Origin: Oscarella lobularis
Lineage: Eukaryota; Porifera; Homoscleromorpha; Homosclerophorida; Oscarellidae
Length of the DNA: 64,000 nucleotides
Reading direction: 5' to 3'
Assembly: GCF_947507565.1 (NCBI RefSeq)
Contig: NC_089178.1
Coordinates: 2,480,001 to 2,544,000 of the forward strand
Below, piece by piece: positions 25,475 to 37,202 of this stretch. Each line of letters opens with the position of its first letter. Within the stretch, counting starts at the first letter, position 1. Position numbers and translations under genes: made by a program. Under the pieces are notes generated by a model. It saw nothing but the letters and a program-made list of their open reading frames with translations, was not told the origin of the DNA and did no database searches.

Positions 25475-25865
25475 CTAAAGAACGCAACGAATTGTCAAAT
25501 GACGCACGGAAATAACGACTCTCTATTAGAGTGTCCTTAGCAACGGGATGAAGAGAAGGCCACTCCACTCCACAGTAGGACTCATCATCGATGGTACGTT
25601 ACTCGTATCGCGAATCCTGCTTCGCAATCGCGCCTCGCGAATTCGTTATCGCGCTACTTTTTACCGTATTCCTTGGAGTCACCGTCATCGCCTCCTCTGT
25701 CGTCGTCTTCATCTTTGCTACCGGGACAAAAGCAGCAACCCATCTGAACGTAAGCAGGAAAGCGAGCGAGTCCTTTCTAGGAGGGGCACCACAATCGGAG
25801 CTACGCATGCGTAGGTTCAACAAAAAAGTAAACAGGAGCTTGGCAGCTTCCTGCTCTGTCCGGAG

Positions 25866-27050
25866 ATGAAAGAATTCTTCGTGACGTTTACCGACAACCA
25901 GACTGCATTCTATCCTGGACAAACGATTTCGGGCACGGTCGTCTTGGAACTTTCTCAGCGAACGACGGCACGCGGCGTCCGACTCATTCTTCACGGCAAA
26001 GCCTACGTGCACTGGACCGAAGAGCACGGCACCGACGAGGATCGACGTACCGTACACTACACGGACAGTGAAGTGTACTTGAATCACTCGCTGACGCTGT
26101 GGGGAAAGCAGGAAGGCGATCGTAGAGGCAAGAACCCCGAATTAGCAGCGGGAATGCATACGTTTTCCTTCTCTTCTGTTTTGCCCGCTGCACTGCCTTC
26201 CTCTTTCGAGTCATCGATCGGCTACAACGGCTACATTCGGTATTGGGTGACGGCTTTGGTAGACAGGCCGTGGAAATTTGATTACAAATCCAAGAGGCCT
26301 TTTACTGTTATTGAATGCATTGATGTTAATCGACCCGAACTGCTCGTTCCCATGCGAAGCGAGAACGAGAAGCACTTGTGCTGCTTGTGCTGCCAGTCGG
26401 GGCCAATCACGTTGAGTGCATCCATCGACCGTTCGGCCTATTGCCCTGGTGAATCGGTTGTCATTTCAGCCAACGCCGAGAATCTCACCAATCGGCAAAT
26501 GCGAGGAATTCGAGCGCAGCTCATCGCTGTGACGACTCTCTACGCGAGTGGTAATCAAACGAGCACCCGTCAGGTCGTGTGTGAGATGATGGGGGAGCCA
26601 ATTGCGCCACAAGGATTTGGCAATTGGGTTGAGCGAGCGATGCCGTTGCCGCCGACCGCTCCGTCTATCAAGACGTGTCGTATTCTCGACCTTTCCCACT
26701 ATATTCAAGTCTGCATTGTCATTCCAGGCGGCATCAACTTGAAAATTCACTTTCCTATTCTTCTCGGATCAATTCCGCTTCGACCCCAACTGCAACAGCA
26801 GCAGAGCGCTCCGACGTATATTGATAATAGTCGCATGGGTGCCGAGGCTCTACCTCCGCCTGCTGTCATGCCTAGAGCAAGTCCAAATGTTCCCTCCGCG
26901 CCGCCAACCTACGCCGAAGCAACAGGCAATACGTTTAACATTGCTGATAAAGATGACGCTAATACGTTTGGAAATCTTCACTATGCCCCTGCGTTCCCTT
27001 TTGCTGGAGCTGCTCCTCCTGCTACTGCTCCTCAAGATCTGCCAACGTAG
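25866..27050 (+). CDS. Arrestin domain-containing protein 1 of 3
   Basis: Single-exon 394-aa ARRDC-type alpha-arrestin. Arrestin-N occupies about residues 1-165 (MKEFFVTFTDNQ, FYPGQTISGTVVLEL) and arrestin-C about 175-310 (ASIDRSAYCPGESVVISA, then LDLSHYIQVCIVIPGGINLK). The two lobes are joined by a Cys-rich hinge (KHLCCLCCQSGP). The tail has APTYID and PPTYAEA; the second is a PPxY motif of the kind that recruits NEDD4-family ubiquitin ligases, so a role as adaptor for ubiquitination and trafficking of membrane proteins follows from the family. It ends PQDLPT just after PPATA, lacking the proline-rich repeat of its neighbour, as if a segment had been deleted there. Start ATG 25866 is chosen because it opens the arrestin fold directly. 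Divergent from SLC44. Confidence 0.9.
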   Translation: MKEFFVTFTDNQTAFYPGQTISGTVVLELSQRTTARGVRLILHGKAYVHWTEEHGTDEDRRTVHYTDSEVYLNHSLTLWGKQEGDRRGKNPELAAGMHTFSFSSVLPAALPSSFESSIGYNGYIRYWVTALVDRPWKFDYKSKRPFTVIECIDVNRPELLVPMRSENEKHLCCLCCQSGPITLSASIDRSAYCPGESVVISANAENLTNRQMRGIRAQLIAVTTLYASGNQTSTRQVVCEMMGEPIAPQGFGNWVERAMPLPPTAPSIKTCRILDLSHYIQVCIVIPGGINLKIHFPILLGSIPLRPQLQQQQSAPTYIDNSRMGAEALPPPAVMPRASPNVPSAPPTYAEATGNTFNIADKDDANTFGNLHYAPAFPFAGAAPPATAPQDLPT

Positions 27051-27321
27051 GTAGGGTTCATCTGCTTAGATTGCTGATTTGGTTGTTTTTCATGCTGTTT
27101 ACTTTGAGTACTGGCACATTGATTTTGCTGAGCGAAATTTGAAAAGGCTAAACGCCTATCAAAAAATCCTATGATACAAATTGGTCAAGCATTGATCACC
27201 GTACCATTGCCGCTACTGTAGTTTGGCCCATTGGTCATTGATTGAATCTCTTAGTACATAGACAGAGATAAATATCTCTGGTATAGAAACCACTTGATTA
27301 TCCCGGACCTTGTATCTGAGG

Positions 27322-28674
27322 ATGAAGCAGTTCTTCGTGACGTTCACAAACAATCAGAATGCCTTCTATCCGGGCCAAACGATATCGGGTACGGTCGTCT
27401 TGGAGCTAGATGAGCCGACGACGGCGCGCGGCGTCCGACTCATTCTGCAAGGTCGAGCACACGTTCACTGGAGTGAGCAACACGGCTCCGGCCAGCATCG
27501 GCACACGGTGCACTACTCGGACAGCGAAGTCTACATGAATCACTCGCTGACGTTGTGGGGAAAACAAGAGGGCGATCGTCAAGGCGACAACCCCGAGTTA
27601 CCTCTGGGAATGCATACATTTCCCTTCTCGTTCGTCTTACCTTCGGCCTTGCCGTCCTCTTTCGAATCGTACAACGGGCACATTCGGTACTACGTGACCG
27701 CTCAAGTGGATAGGCCGTGGAAATTCGATTACAAATCGAAGAGGCCGTTCACCGTCATCGAATACGTCGACGTGAATCAACCAGCGCTGCTCGTCCCCAT
27801 GCGAAGCGAGAACGATAAGCACCTCTGCTGCTTGTGCTGCAAATCGGGACCGATCAAATTGAGCGCGTCCATCGATCGTTCGGCTTACTGTCCCGGCGAA
27901 TCGGTCGTCGTTTCGGCGAATGCCGAGAATCTCACCAATCGGGAAATGCGAGGAATTCGAGCGCAGCTCATCGCCGTCAAGACGCTCTACGCGCGCGGTC
28001 ATCGCCACTGCACGAGACACGTCGTTTGCGAGATGATGGGCGAGCCGATTGCGCCGCAGGGATTTGGGAATTGGAGCGAGCAAGCGATGCCGTTGCCGCC
28101 GACCGCGCCGTCCATCAAGTCGTGTCGCATTCTCGACCTTTCTCACTATATTCAAGTCTGCATCGTCATTCCTCGCGGCATAAATTTGAAAATTCATTTT
28201 CCTATTCTTCTCGGATCAATTCCGCTTCGACCCCAATTGCAACGGCAGCAGAGCGCTCCTACGTACATCGATAATAGTCGCATGGGAGCCGAAGCTCTAC
28301 CTCCGCCTGCTGCCATGCTTCCGGCTTCAGCAAATCCAATTGTTCCCACCGCGCCGCCAACCTATGCCGAAGCGACAGACGAAACGTTCAACATTGCTGA
28401 TCAAGATGACACAAATACGTTTGGAAATCTTCAATACGCGCCTGCGTATCCTTTTGCTGGAGTTGCTCCTCCTCCTGCTGCTGCTGCTGCTGCTCCCTAT
28501 CCCCCAGCGGCGGCCGCACCCTATCCGCCACCGGCTGCAAGCGACGGCGGGGCCCCTTATCCACCCTCTGGCGGATACGTTGGTGCTCCGTATCCGCCTG
28601 CTCAGGCTGGTGGTGGTGAAATTCCGCTGCAGCCGATGCCTCAAGATCTGCCAACGAAGAGCCCAATTTCCTAA
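27322..28674 (+). CDS. Arrestin domain-containing protein 2 of 3
   Basis: Single-exon tandem copy of the preceding gene, about 450 aa from ATG 27322 (MKQFFVTFTNNQNAFYPGQ; an in-frame ATG lies four codons upstream at 27310). The arrestin-N and -C folds, the Cys-rich hinge (KHLCCLCCKSGP) and the APTYID/PPTYAEA tail are shared almost residue for residue with copy 1. The tail then adds an alanine/proline segment with repeated PYPP units (PYPPAAAAPYPPP, GAPYPPS, GAPYPPA) before the common PQDLPT end. The expected role is membrane-protein ubiquitination adaptor. The strong nucleotide match around the hinge and tail of copies 1 and 2 points to a recent duplication or gene conversion. Confidence 0.9.
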   Translation: MKQFFVTFTNNQNAFYPGQTISGTVVLELDEPTTARGVRLILQGRAHVHWSEQHGSGQHRHTVHYSDSEVYMNHSLTLWGKQEGDRQGDNPELPLGMHTFPFSFVLPSALPSSFESYNGHIRYYVTAQVDRPWKFDYKSKRPFTVIEYVDVNQPALLVPMRSENDKHLCCLCCKSGPIKLSASIDRSAYCPGESVVVSANAENLTNREMRGIRAQLIAVKTLYARGHRHCTRHVVCEMMGEPIAPQGFGNWSEQAMPLPPTAPSIKSCRILDLSHYIQVCIVIPRGINLKIHFPILLGSIPLRPQLQRQQSAPTYIDNSRMGAEALPPPAAMLPASANPIVPTAPPTYAEATDETFNIADQDDTNTFGNLQYAPAYPFAGVAPPPAAAAAAPYPPAAAAPYPPPAASDGGAPYPPSGGYVGAPYPPAQAGGGEIPLQPMPQDLPTKSPIS

Positions 28675-29018
28675 AATCAAGTCAAGTATTTTTGAGACTC
28701 GCTTCCTGCTGGCTGACGCATGCATTAGTGTTTGTTGCTGGCGCACGCCTTTGCTGAGCGAAAATTCGAATGACGTGATCCAATCGTGCTCGGAAGCTAG
28801 AAAACAGCGAAAAGGAAGCGCGCGCCACCCACGCGACACTACCGTATTAGAGCGCACATGCCATTAGGGATCGCTTGCGTCTTCACTCTCCGCGTAGGTT
28901 CCCACTTCCGCTGATAATGACGTCAATTGGAATTCGGCATAAAAGCATCAAGTCGCTCCGATGTGTAGGCATTGGATTTGAGATCTCCGTACTGTACTGT
29001 GTGCTGTATACGATCGTG
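28675..29018. other. Intergenic between ARRDC copies 2 and 3
   Basis: About 340 bp. An in-frame ATG at 28919 would extend the third ARRDC gene by about 34 residues with no arrestin similarity. Otherwise nothing was recognised. Confidence 0.4.
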
Positions 29019-29894
29019 ATGGTCACCGTTCAAATTTTCTTAGAAGACGATCGCAACGTCTTCCATCCCGATTGCACCGTGTCGGGCGTCGTTCGACTGA
29101 ACGTGCGCGGACGCCGCCCAATCAAAGCGCTATCGTTGCGCGTCGCCGCGGTCGGCGCCGCAAAGACTCAACTACTCTTCGTCGACGATTTCTTCAGCGT
29201 CGATCAAACCGAAGTCTGTCTAAACGAGAAGATCGTGCTCTGGACGAAGAACGAAGCGAACGGAGGCGTCATTTCCCACGGAACACACGAATACGCATTC
29301 GAGTTTCGACTCCGCCCGGAACTTCCGGCATCGATTGACGTAGGCAAAGCGAAGTGTTGCATGGTTTCGTACGCGATCAAGGCACAACTCACTCGCAAGT
29401 GGATGTCGACGGTGAAGTGCAAGAAACCCTTTACCGTCGTTCCCTACGTCGATGTCAACGAGCCAACGTTCGCTGCCACGACGCCGTCGTCGTGTCAATC
29501 GAAAGACGGCATTTTTCTAAAGGCGAGCATCGATCAGAGCGGCTACTGTCCGGGCGAGTCGATTCTAGTCACAGTCGAAGTGGAGAACAATTCGAAATCG
29601 AACGCGCGCGGCATTTTGGTCGAGCTCCTCGCCAAAGCCGACGTACGTGCCGATAATTTCGCCGACGTCGACGTGTGGTCGGTGAACGATATGAAAGGCG
29701 CGGCCGTACCTGCGGGCGCGATCGAGCGCTGGGACGCGATACCGCTAAGCGTGCCTCCGATGGCGCCGACGACGTCGAGTCGACTCGTCGATCTGAGTTA
29801 CTGCGTTCGCGTGAGCGTCGAAACGATTAGCGCCGTTTTTCCTATTTTTATTGGATCCGTGCGGAGCGAGTCGATAACTGCCCGTTGGTCGTGA
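29019..29894 (+). CDS. Arrestin domain-containing protein 3 of 3 (short tail)
   Basis: Single-exon alpha-arrestin, about 291 aa from ATG 29019 (MVTVQIFLEDDRNVFHPDC), chosen because it matches the fold start of the other two copies. Arrestin-N includes VSGVVRLNVRGRRPIKALSL; arrestin-C starts ASIDQSGYCPGESILVTVEV and ends LVDLSYCVRVSVETISAVFP. The hinge is shorter (SSCQSKDG) and the protein stops about 10 residues after the second lobe, so it has no PPxY motif or proline-rich tail. If the family model holds, it cannot recruit NEDD4-type ligases in the same way and may act with the other copies or as a competitor; this is inference. It is clearly more divergent than copies 1 and 2. Confidence 0.85.
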   Translation: MVTVQIFLEDDRNVFHPDCTVSGVVRLNVRGRRPIKALSLRVAAVGAAKTQLLFVDDFFSVDQTEVCLNEKIVLWTKNEANGGVISHGTHEYAFEFRLRPELPASIDVGKAKCCMVSYAIKAQLTRKWMSTVKCKKPFTVVPYVDVNEPTFAATTPSSCQSKDGIFLKASIDQSGYCPGESILVTVEVENNSKSNARGILVELLAKADVRADNFADVDVWSVNDMKGAAVPAGAIERWDAIPLSVPPMAPTTSSRLVDLSYCVRVSVETISAVFPIFIGSVRSESITARWS

Positions 29895-30461
29895 TGGCCC
29901 AGTGCATTGTCACGTGAATAACGCCGTTTGCTCCTAGCCGTCGTGGTTTTTCTCCTGATATTCAATGTATATAGTAGGTTTATTTATTACCATGTTTATT
30001 GAATAAATTAATAAACCAATGATCTTAAAACATGCTTACCGTGTGTGGTCGCCTTCTAACCGCAAAAAGACGCCGCTGGAATTGCCTGCTCGTCTCAGTG
30101 TAGAACCCTGGACAAGAACAGTGGAAAATATTATTACTGTAATAATAATTTATGAAGGAAGGTAAGTTAGGAAACGAAAAAATCGAATTCTATACAGGCC
30201 AGTACAATTGATTGGTTGTCAGGCGCCGCCGCAGATCTTTCTCAGTAATTTTGAGGATTATAAACGTTGCTTGGCATATAAGAGCTCGAGCTCGAATAGA
30301 GAGGTACGCTGCCACCACTCTTGCCATACCCCTACAGAAGAGAAATGTCAACAAAAAAGCACATCGCATCCAGCTGAAGAAATGAGCAAACCATGTGCTG
30401 CCGAACTTCCTGCGAATATTCACTTACTTCAGACATCTAAAAACAAACCATGCAACTAAAT
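29895..30461. other. Intergenic, ARRDC3 and SEC16 3' ends
   Basis: About 570 bp between convergent genes, AT-rich, with several AATAAA-like signals near 30000-30020. No coding feature was recognised. Confidence 0.5.
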
Positions 30462-33400
30462 TCACTTTGCTCCCTTTTCTCTTATTACTCTGTCTGGTGT
30501 TTGCGCTCCGGTTCTTTCGTTTCCTGACGCCAGACTAAAGAGAGTCGGCTGCTGGCTTTGCGGCAGTTGATCATTCTGTTGTTGGTCGTTTGCTACATTC
30601 AATACTCCATAGACAATTTCAAGCGAACGTCATTCTCTCACCTGTGACGTCAGACTGTGGGACGAAAATAGATCCCGTGAATGATTGCGCTGGAATTGGC
30701 AATGGCGGTCCTGGAGCCGATGCTAATTTACGAGCTCCGCCGCTACCACTACTCGGATTTAGAACATCAACGTACTTTGACCGAGCATCTAACCAAATTA
30801 GAACGGAAATGAGACGGAATGTAGCAGCTGCCTGCTGCTTTCTTACGCAGTCGTCCCCCTCTATTCTGAGCAGTACGCGAGAATAAGCTGAAAGAAGACG
30901 GGGGACCGGATTTCGGTTGCTCCTCGCCACCTAAAGATCAAATTTACTCAGATCAAGAAGTAGGCGGAAATCAATTCGTACCAGGATGACTGCTAGACGA
31001 CGACGGGGCAGGAGTCAAATGGGAAGACTGTAGCGATGGCGGATGATGAGTTGGCACGGTTCCTGTCACGCCTTTCTTGTGAAGCTCTGCGTCTGTCGGC
31101 GGCGCCTTAGTGAGCCCACTTGCTTCGTCTTCGCTTGCTGCTTTGTCTATCCAGCGCTTCTGCTTTTCGTCCCAGTATATCTGATAAATACCCAAACCAT
31201 CATTTACACTCTACTAAACAAATGTAGGCTTACACTTTTGTCTTTGTCTGGAGGAAGGTGAGCTTGGCCGGATCCGGGAGCTATCTTTCGCCAAATTCGT
31301 CCCAGAATAGACTATTCAGATAATAACCAGCTGATGTCGGAACAATGAATCACGCATGGGCAGGAATATACATACCCCCGACGACTGCTTTTGTTTCTGC
31401 GTTTTCTCATCAATATCCTCTTTCTTCGCTTCCTTCGCTTCCTTCGCTTCCTTACCTGAACGCCCGAAACGTAGTAAGAAATAAAATAGTTTACCGCCGT
31501 TAATTGCACGGTAATAACCTTCCGTAGAAGTTGACGTCAGCGGCTGCGATGACTGTTGATCTTCTCTCGTCGTTTCCTGCCCACTCTCCATAGGGCTAGA
31601 GTTCCAGTTCGTCGAATCCGTTCTTGACTGCTGAGGTGGCTGGTAGAAACCGTCGGTGACCGTCTCGCCGTACGGAAGATGATCGTTCGCTTGTTGAGAC
31701 GAAAAAATAGCTGGTGCAGGATTGAACTGAGAATGGCCTTGTCCAGATTGATCGTATTGCTGCTGTTGCTGGTCGTCATACCGCGTCCGGTACTCACCGC
31801 TCCACTGAGAAGAGCCAGGCTGATTGTCTGAAGCGCCCAAAGGCCAAGCATTTGCCTGCTGCTGATTGGACTGAGAAACAGGTGGCGGCTGGGTAAGCGG
31901 GCCTGTCGTTGAGAGCGATTGGACCGGAGTTCCAGACTCCTGTCGAGAGTCAAGAACAAAGTTATGGTGTTGCTGTTGCTGCGGCTGCGGCTGCGGCTGC
32001 GGCTGCTGCTGCTGCTGGAACGACGGCCAGGCTGGCTTTCCGTAGTGTTGCTGCTGATCTGGGACCCGCAGCAACTCTGACGTTTCACCTTTTTGAGCGA
32101 ATGCGATGGGAGTTTGGTGACCGCTCGCATCGGAAAGCGCGCCGCTCAGAACGCTGAGAGGACGAGACGGTTGAGACGGGTACGAGTAGGGAATGGAACC
32201 GTCTTGACGCTTTTGACTGATGTCGCCGAGTCTCAGAATCCAATCGGGTAGCTCGTCGTTGTGGAGAGACGACGCGTGAACGTCGCTGCAGTGGAGTCGC
32301 AATGCAAGCTGACAAGAAAGAAGCAAAAAAAATGAACGGAAAAGAGAAAGCAACCGGACGAAAAGCGTTACCTCATGTAATTGGTATAAGAAAGCGGGTT
32401 GAAATTGGCTGGGTTTTAGAGCAACAAAATGAGAAATGGCCTCGCAATACCTTAATGCCTAAAAGGAGCACAATCAACATGAAAAGAGAAAGAGAGCAAT
32501 AACCCAAGAGAATTACCTTAGATGCAAATCCCATATCAAGCAAATCGCACAGGTATAAAAATTTGAATATCTACATGTAAAAAGACGTAAGACATCCGAT
32601 CGGAAATTTCACGTCACCTACCTGAAGAGACGGAATGCAGAAGTAAGAATCGGCTAAAGAACAGCCATACTCAAAAACCTAAAAAAACAATTCCCCAATC
32701 CAGTCTGCCTTGCACCTTTTTTCATAACTAACCTCCGTTCTCTGAATTGCTTCGTGAGTAGCGTACTCGCTCATTGATCGGCCGTAGTGATCTACTCCAA
32801 GCAAGCAAACGCGACTCCTCTCATCGTAAGGAAACCCCGGCTTGTAATTGGCGACGAGGTAACATAGATGACTTGCAAAAACATCTCGCGATGCTGGAAA
32901 GAAAAAAAAGTCATTCAATAAATAATAATAATAGCGCCCCGTTTCTATACCTAAAGTCTGAGCCATGGACACAATGTTCTTCGCGCTCTCGTCCGCCCCT
33001 TTGTTGGCAATCATCATGCCAAGATGAACTTTCCAATCGCCGTACGAAGCGTCTGCGCATCCCTTCGAAGACAAACGAGGTTTCGCGGTGTACTGTGTGC
33101 GTGTCTCGTGCGTCTCATACTCGAGCAACGAGCGGTTGCTTGCCCGATGCCATGACGTAGAACGTGTGCAGGGGATCGTTGCGTTCACAACTTTCGACAA
33201 ACCTGATTGGAAAGAAAAACGAGTAATTAAAAAACTTTTCTTACGCGTGGACGACTGACCTATTTGCGACTCCCGCCTGCACTCGCGCTTCCATTCTACT
33301 CGCCAACATGAACGCGTGGCCCCACAGGTGCTTCTTCACTGCGAGATCTAATGCTTGCTATAGGAAAAAAGAAAAGAAATAATTTAGTTGGGCTCTGCAA

Positions 33401-36400
33401 TGCCTGTGACATGTCTGACTTTCTTTCGGCCGGCCAACAATAATGTTCTCAACTGCTGCTCTGCTATTTGAACGTCTGACTCTGACACGCGCGGTTGAGT
33501 CAGCATCTGCTGAAGATTGCCCTCCATCTGTGATTGACGCGTCAGAAGGTCTGAAATATCACCGCCCTCTACTTTCTGCAAAACACCGTTGCTCTCAAGA
33601 ACCACTATTTTCGAAATAAACTATTTCAACCAACCCCGTTCTGTCGACACAAAAGAGCGAGGTACTCCCACAGCAAGCCGGACGAAGTAGTTGGATCGTC
33701 ATTTCTACAATTTTTCGCGCAATCCAAAGCATATTCTATGACTTCAGCTCTGGAAGTCTCCTCTCTGAGTACAATGAAACCGTGCAACGAGACAACGCTA
33801 CAATCGCAATTACGTACCTCAATAACGGTCCTGGAAATTTTACCAGTAGGTTCTCATCGCTTTCCTCTCGCTAGATATCCATAGTTGGAACAAAACACAC
33901 TCGCAGCACTCTTTACTGACCTTAAGCGTAGTTATTTCAACGGGTCTCGGCTTATCAGAAGCCAAGAGTGCCGGCAACACAAGCACTAACTGCCCACCGA
34001 TGCCAAACCGAGCAACGACGTGCGGACGCGAAAACGTCGCAGGCGTTTTCCGCGCTGGCGGACTGGGGGTTTCTACAAACAAAAAACAAGAGAAAACGCG
34101 AACGTTCTGTCAAACGCCGTAAGGACCAATAGAATCTATACTAACTAGTGACTGGCTGCCAAGGAGTATCTGCAGGCGCATAGCTGTCATATCCCTGAGC
34201 GTAGCTTGGCATCGATTCGTCATACGTCGGCTGAGCATTCGTTTCAGTGTAGTTGTGAAAGGCTGACGTTGCCGATGCCGTCAGATCGTCCGATGGCAAA
34301 ATCGACGAAACGTCGTTGTTAAATCCTTCCAATACCGGCTCGTTGTTTCCACCCGCCGGTGGGGGCGGTAAATCAGTCTGATAGTCGCTGTCATTTTCCC
34401 ACTGCCTTCCATCATGCTGCTGATCTTCCATTCTGGGATCTGAATATTGGTAGGGGGGATCACGACGATCTCGCCACGATTGATCTGCGTCGTAGTAGTC
34501 AGGGCCCTGATCGCGATGATTGTAGCCGTAGTAAGCGGCATTGCGATGATGATGCCAATCGTAGTAATCCCGATTATAGGGATCCCTGTTGTAGTGATTA
34601 TAGTAGCCATAGTCGTGATAATCGTATGTATTATAATAGCTCCTGTCATCTCTGTAACGAGGCTGTGGCGGCGGCGGCGGCGGCGGCGGCGGCATGTAGG
34701 GCTCATGCGGATAATGTTGCTGCTGTCGATAACGATGATCACGACTCCACTGATCAGCAGTCCGTCTTGGATCGTGAAATGCAGACGGATGACGATCTTC
34801 TCTGTTCTGCTGATCGGGAACGGTTGCCATTGAGACATTGCTACTGCTGCGATGTTCAATGCTTGACGGCGGCGGCGGGAAGCGATTCCCTGGTGTTTCC
34901 ATGTGCTGGCGATTCTGGAAGTGAGACAACGAGGGATCCTGTTGATATTCAACGCTCATGTCGTGAGAAGACGGAGGCGGGACCCTCTGCAACGGTTCCG
35001 GATTCGTAAATCCCGGCGCAACACCGGGCTGAAATTGACTCGAAGGAAGATGTTGTCCAGGCAACGGAGGAGGAAAAGTTTGATCAGTGCGCGGGACCGT
35101 CGACATGGGAGCTTGCTGACTAGATAGCGGTGCAATAGAATGAGATCCATCTGGCAATACCGGACTTGATTGCCGTGGTACTCTGCGATCTTCAAGACTA
35201 TAGCCCGATGCATGAGCCACAAGAGTTTGCTGGGTAGACTCCTCAAGCTGCGACGCTTCACGACGATTAGAAATGGCTGGTTGCTCGAGAAATGGGTTGA
35301 CAGACGCTGCGGCGGCATTGGAAGACGATTTGTGGATGTGAGAGTAGCCGTTGTCCACCACTTGGCTTTGGGATCCTTGAATGGGCTGCACTTTAGGAGT
35401 AAAACTTTCGTCCGTTTGGCCACCATCTGTCACCCGTCTATCCGAACCCGGAAGGACTTGCTGCATAGCTTGATGTGGCGGCGACGGTGGTGATGACGAC
35501 GGTGGAGTTGGGGGCTGGGGCGGTAGTCCCTCCGCCGAGGTTTTAGCAGTGGTCTCATGACTGCTGGTAGGAACATCAGACAAATCAGTTTCACGGTTAG
35601 AAGATGCATCTAAATTCATATCAGACATCGGTTGACCATCAAGCACAGGCGAAGATAAAGTTTGCTGTTGAGCGGAATTCTGAGCTGTAGGCTGATAGAG
35701 AGGCGGTGCAGCCGTCTGAGAGATAGGTTGCAGTGGCGGAGCTTGCACCGGCAGAGTGTGCAGTGGCGGAGACATAGTTTGCTGCGGTGATAATAGTGGT
35801 TGCTGCAGCGGTTGAGGCTGTTGCAGTAGTAAGGGCTGCTGTTGCTGTTCACTGTTAGAAAAAAGCGTTGCGTCGCTTGCGCGCATGTCTTCTGTCTGGC
35901 TTCCTGGATCCCTTTCTTCATCAAATTTCTGGTCTAGAACTGCAGGCATCCGTTGATCGTTATAGAACTGTTGTTGTTGTTGTGACTGCGCTTCGTTCTC
36001 GTTGCCTTCAGTTGAAACCAAGTCCTGCGGCACCGTTTCTCTTGCCAACTGACTATCTCCAGTCACATTATAATCTTCCTGCAAATGCACATCTTTTCCA
36101 ATGGCTTGCTGATCTCCAGCGCCGCCACTGCTCACCACTGCATCATCTGGAGTAAAATTCATAGACTGTATTTGATGAGTAGGAGGCGGCTGTGGTGACG
36201 ACGGCGGCTGCAGCTGCTGCTGCTGCTCCGGAGAAAGATTCGCACTAGCCACCGCATGCTCCCCAGCAACGTTTAGTGCTTCTCCGCTCAAAAATTCTCC
36301 AGCAGGCCTAGCAGAGTCAACACTTTCATGACTTGGCTCACCTGCAGCCTCATCACGAGACCCAGCAAAGGCTTCAGTAGGCGACGTATGAAAAAATGAC

Positions 36401-36859
36401 GCCAAATTGCCGCCACCACCGCCACCCCCTCCAAATTGAACCTCTTGACGTCGTTGATTTTGATACCAAACGGTGGGATCCTTCTGCGCGCCAACGGCCG
36501 CGTAATTTGCCGGAGGCGTAGATGCCGGCGGAAAAGACGATTGCTGGGGTTGCTGCGCTACAAATTCAAAAGGATCGTTATCTTGCTCGTTAGAAAAGAA
36601 GTCAGAGCCTCCGAGTTGCTGACCATCGAAGAGACTAGGATTTACGGTCGCGTGCTGGAGAGGGGCGGCAGCGGCGGCGGCGGCGGCGGCAGGCGGAGGC
36701 GCAGCAACTTGCTGGCGGACGTGTTGCGACTGGTGTTCCCCGTATTGATGAAACGCCTGGATGTACACGAGTACAGAGAATATCAATGGAACATATCGGT
36801 CTCACTTGATTCGACAAACTCTGGGCGCCAGTGTGACCGCTCGTCTGTTGACTCGCCAT
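30462..36859 (-). CDS. SEC16: SEC16, COPII coat scaffold at ER exit sites
   Basis: Large spliced gene. ATG 36859 (MASQQTSGHTGAQSLSNQ) splices to a 2.6-kb exon (34141 to about 36760) of Gln/Pro/Ser-rich low complexity ending in a Tyr/Asp/Arg-rich segment. The central conserved domain follows in small exons: TFSRPHVVARFGIGGQLVLV (about 33990-34070), LWEYL-type block (about 33660), HLWGHAFMLASRMEARVQAG (about 33270-33340), YGDWKVHLGMMIANKGAD (about 33000-33050), ASHLCYLVANYKPGF (about 32850) and YATHEAIQRTE (about 32740). The C-terminal region has another Gln-rich stretch (31500-32300), the conserved WFGRIWRK-like block (31230-31300), IYWDEKQKRWIDKA (about 31130-31190), YVDVLNPSSGSGG (about 30720-30780) and stop TGA 30462-30464. 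SEC16 nucleates COPII budding sites by binding SEC13/SEC31/SEC23 through these domains. Not all short exons were delimited. Confidence 0.87.
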
Positions 36860-37202
36860 GCGGATGACTAGATTTCGCTGCTACGCCGTAATCTTTTGAC
36901 GTTTGAGACGCTGCGTCGATCGATTCGTATATCGAGACGGTTCTTCGTCGACTTGCGTTGGTTCGAGAGGCAGGCGAACGGCAGAACGGTAGGGTTTTTT
37001 GCGACTGACTACGTCCCGTGCTACCAGGAAGTGTTGCGCTTGCGCGTATGCTACGCGACGCGACACGTCACGTTCACGTGATCCTTACACGGTACAGATT
37101 TATTATCGAAACTAGAATAATACAGATTATGCCAAACAGTAGCAACACACCAAATGAACGCGATAACTCTTCATCAACGCTGAAAAACCTCGCTGTGACA
37201 GG

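Noticed and set aside
27637-28197. Minus-strand open frame of 186 codons inside an ARRDC gene
   Set aside because: Antisense shadow; the same shadow appears in the paralogous copy and it has no recognisable features.
34359-35009. Plus-strand open frame of 216 codons
   Set aside because: Shadow of the SEC16 large exon; its composition mirrors the repetitive coding strand and it has no domain.
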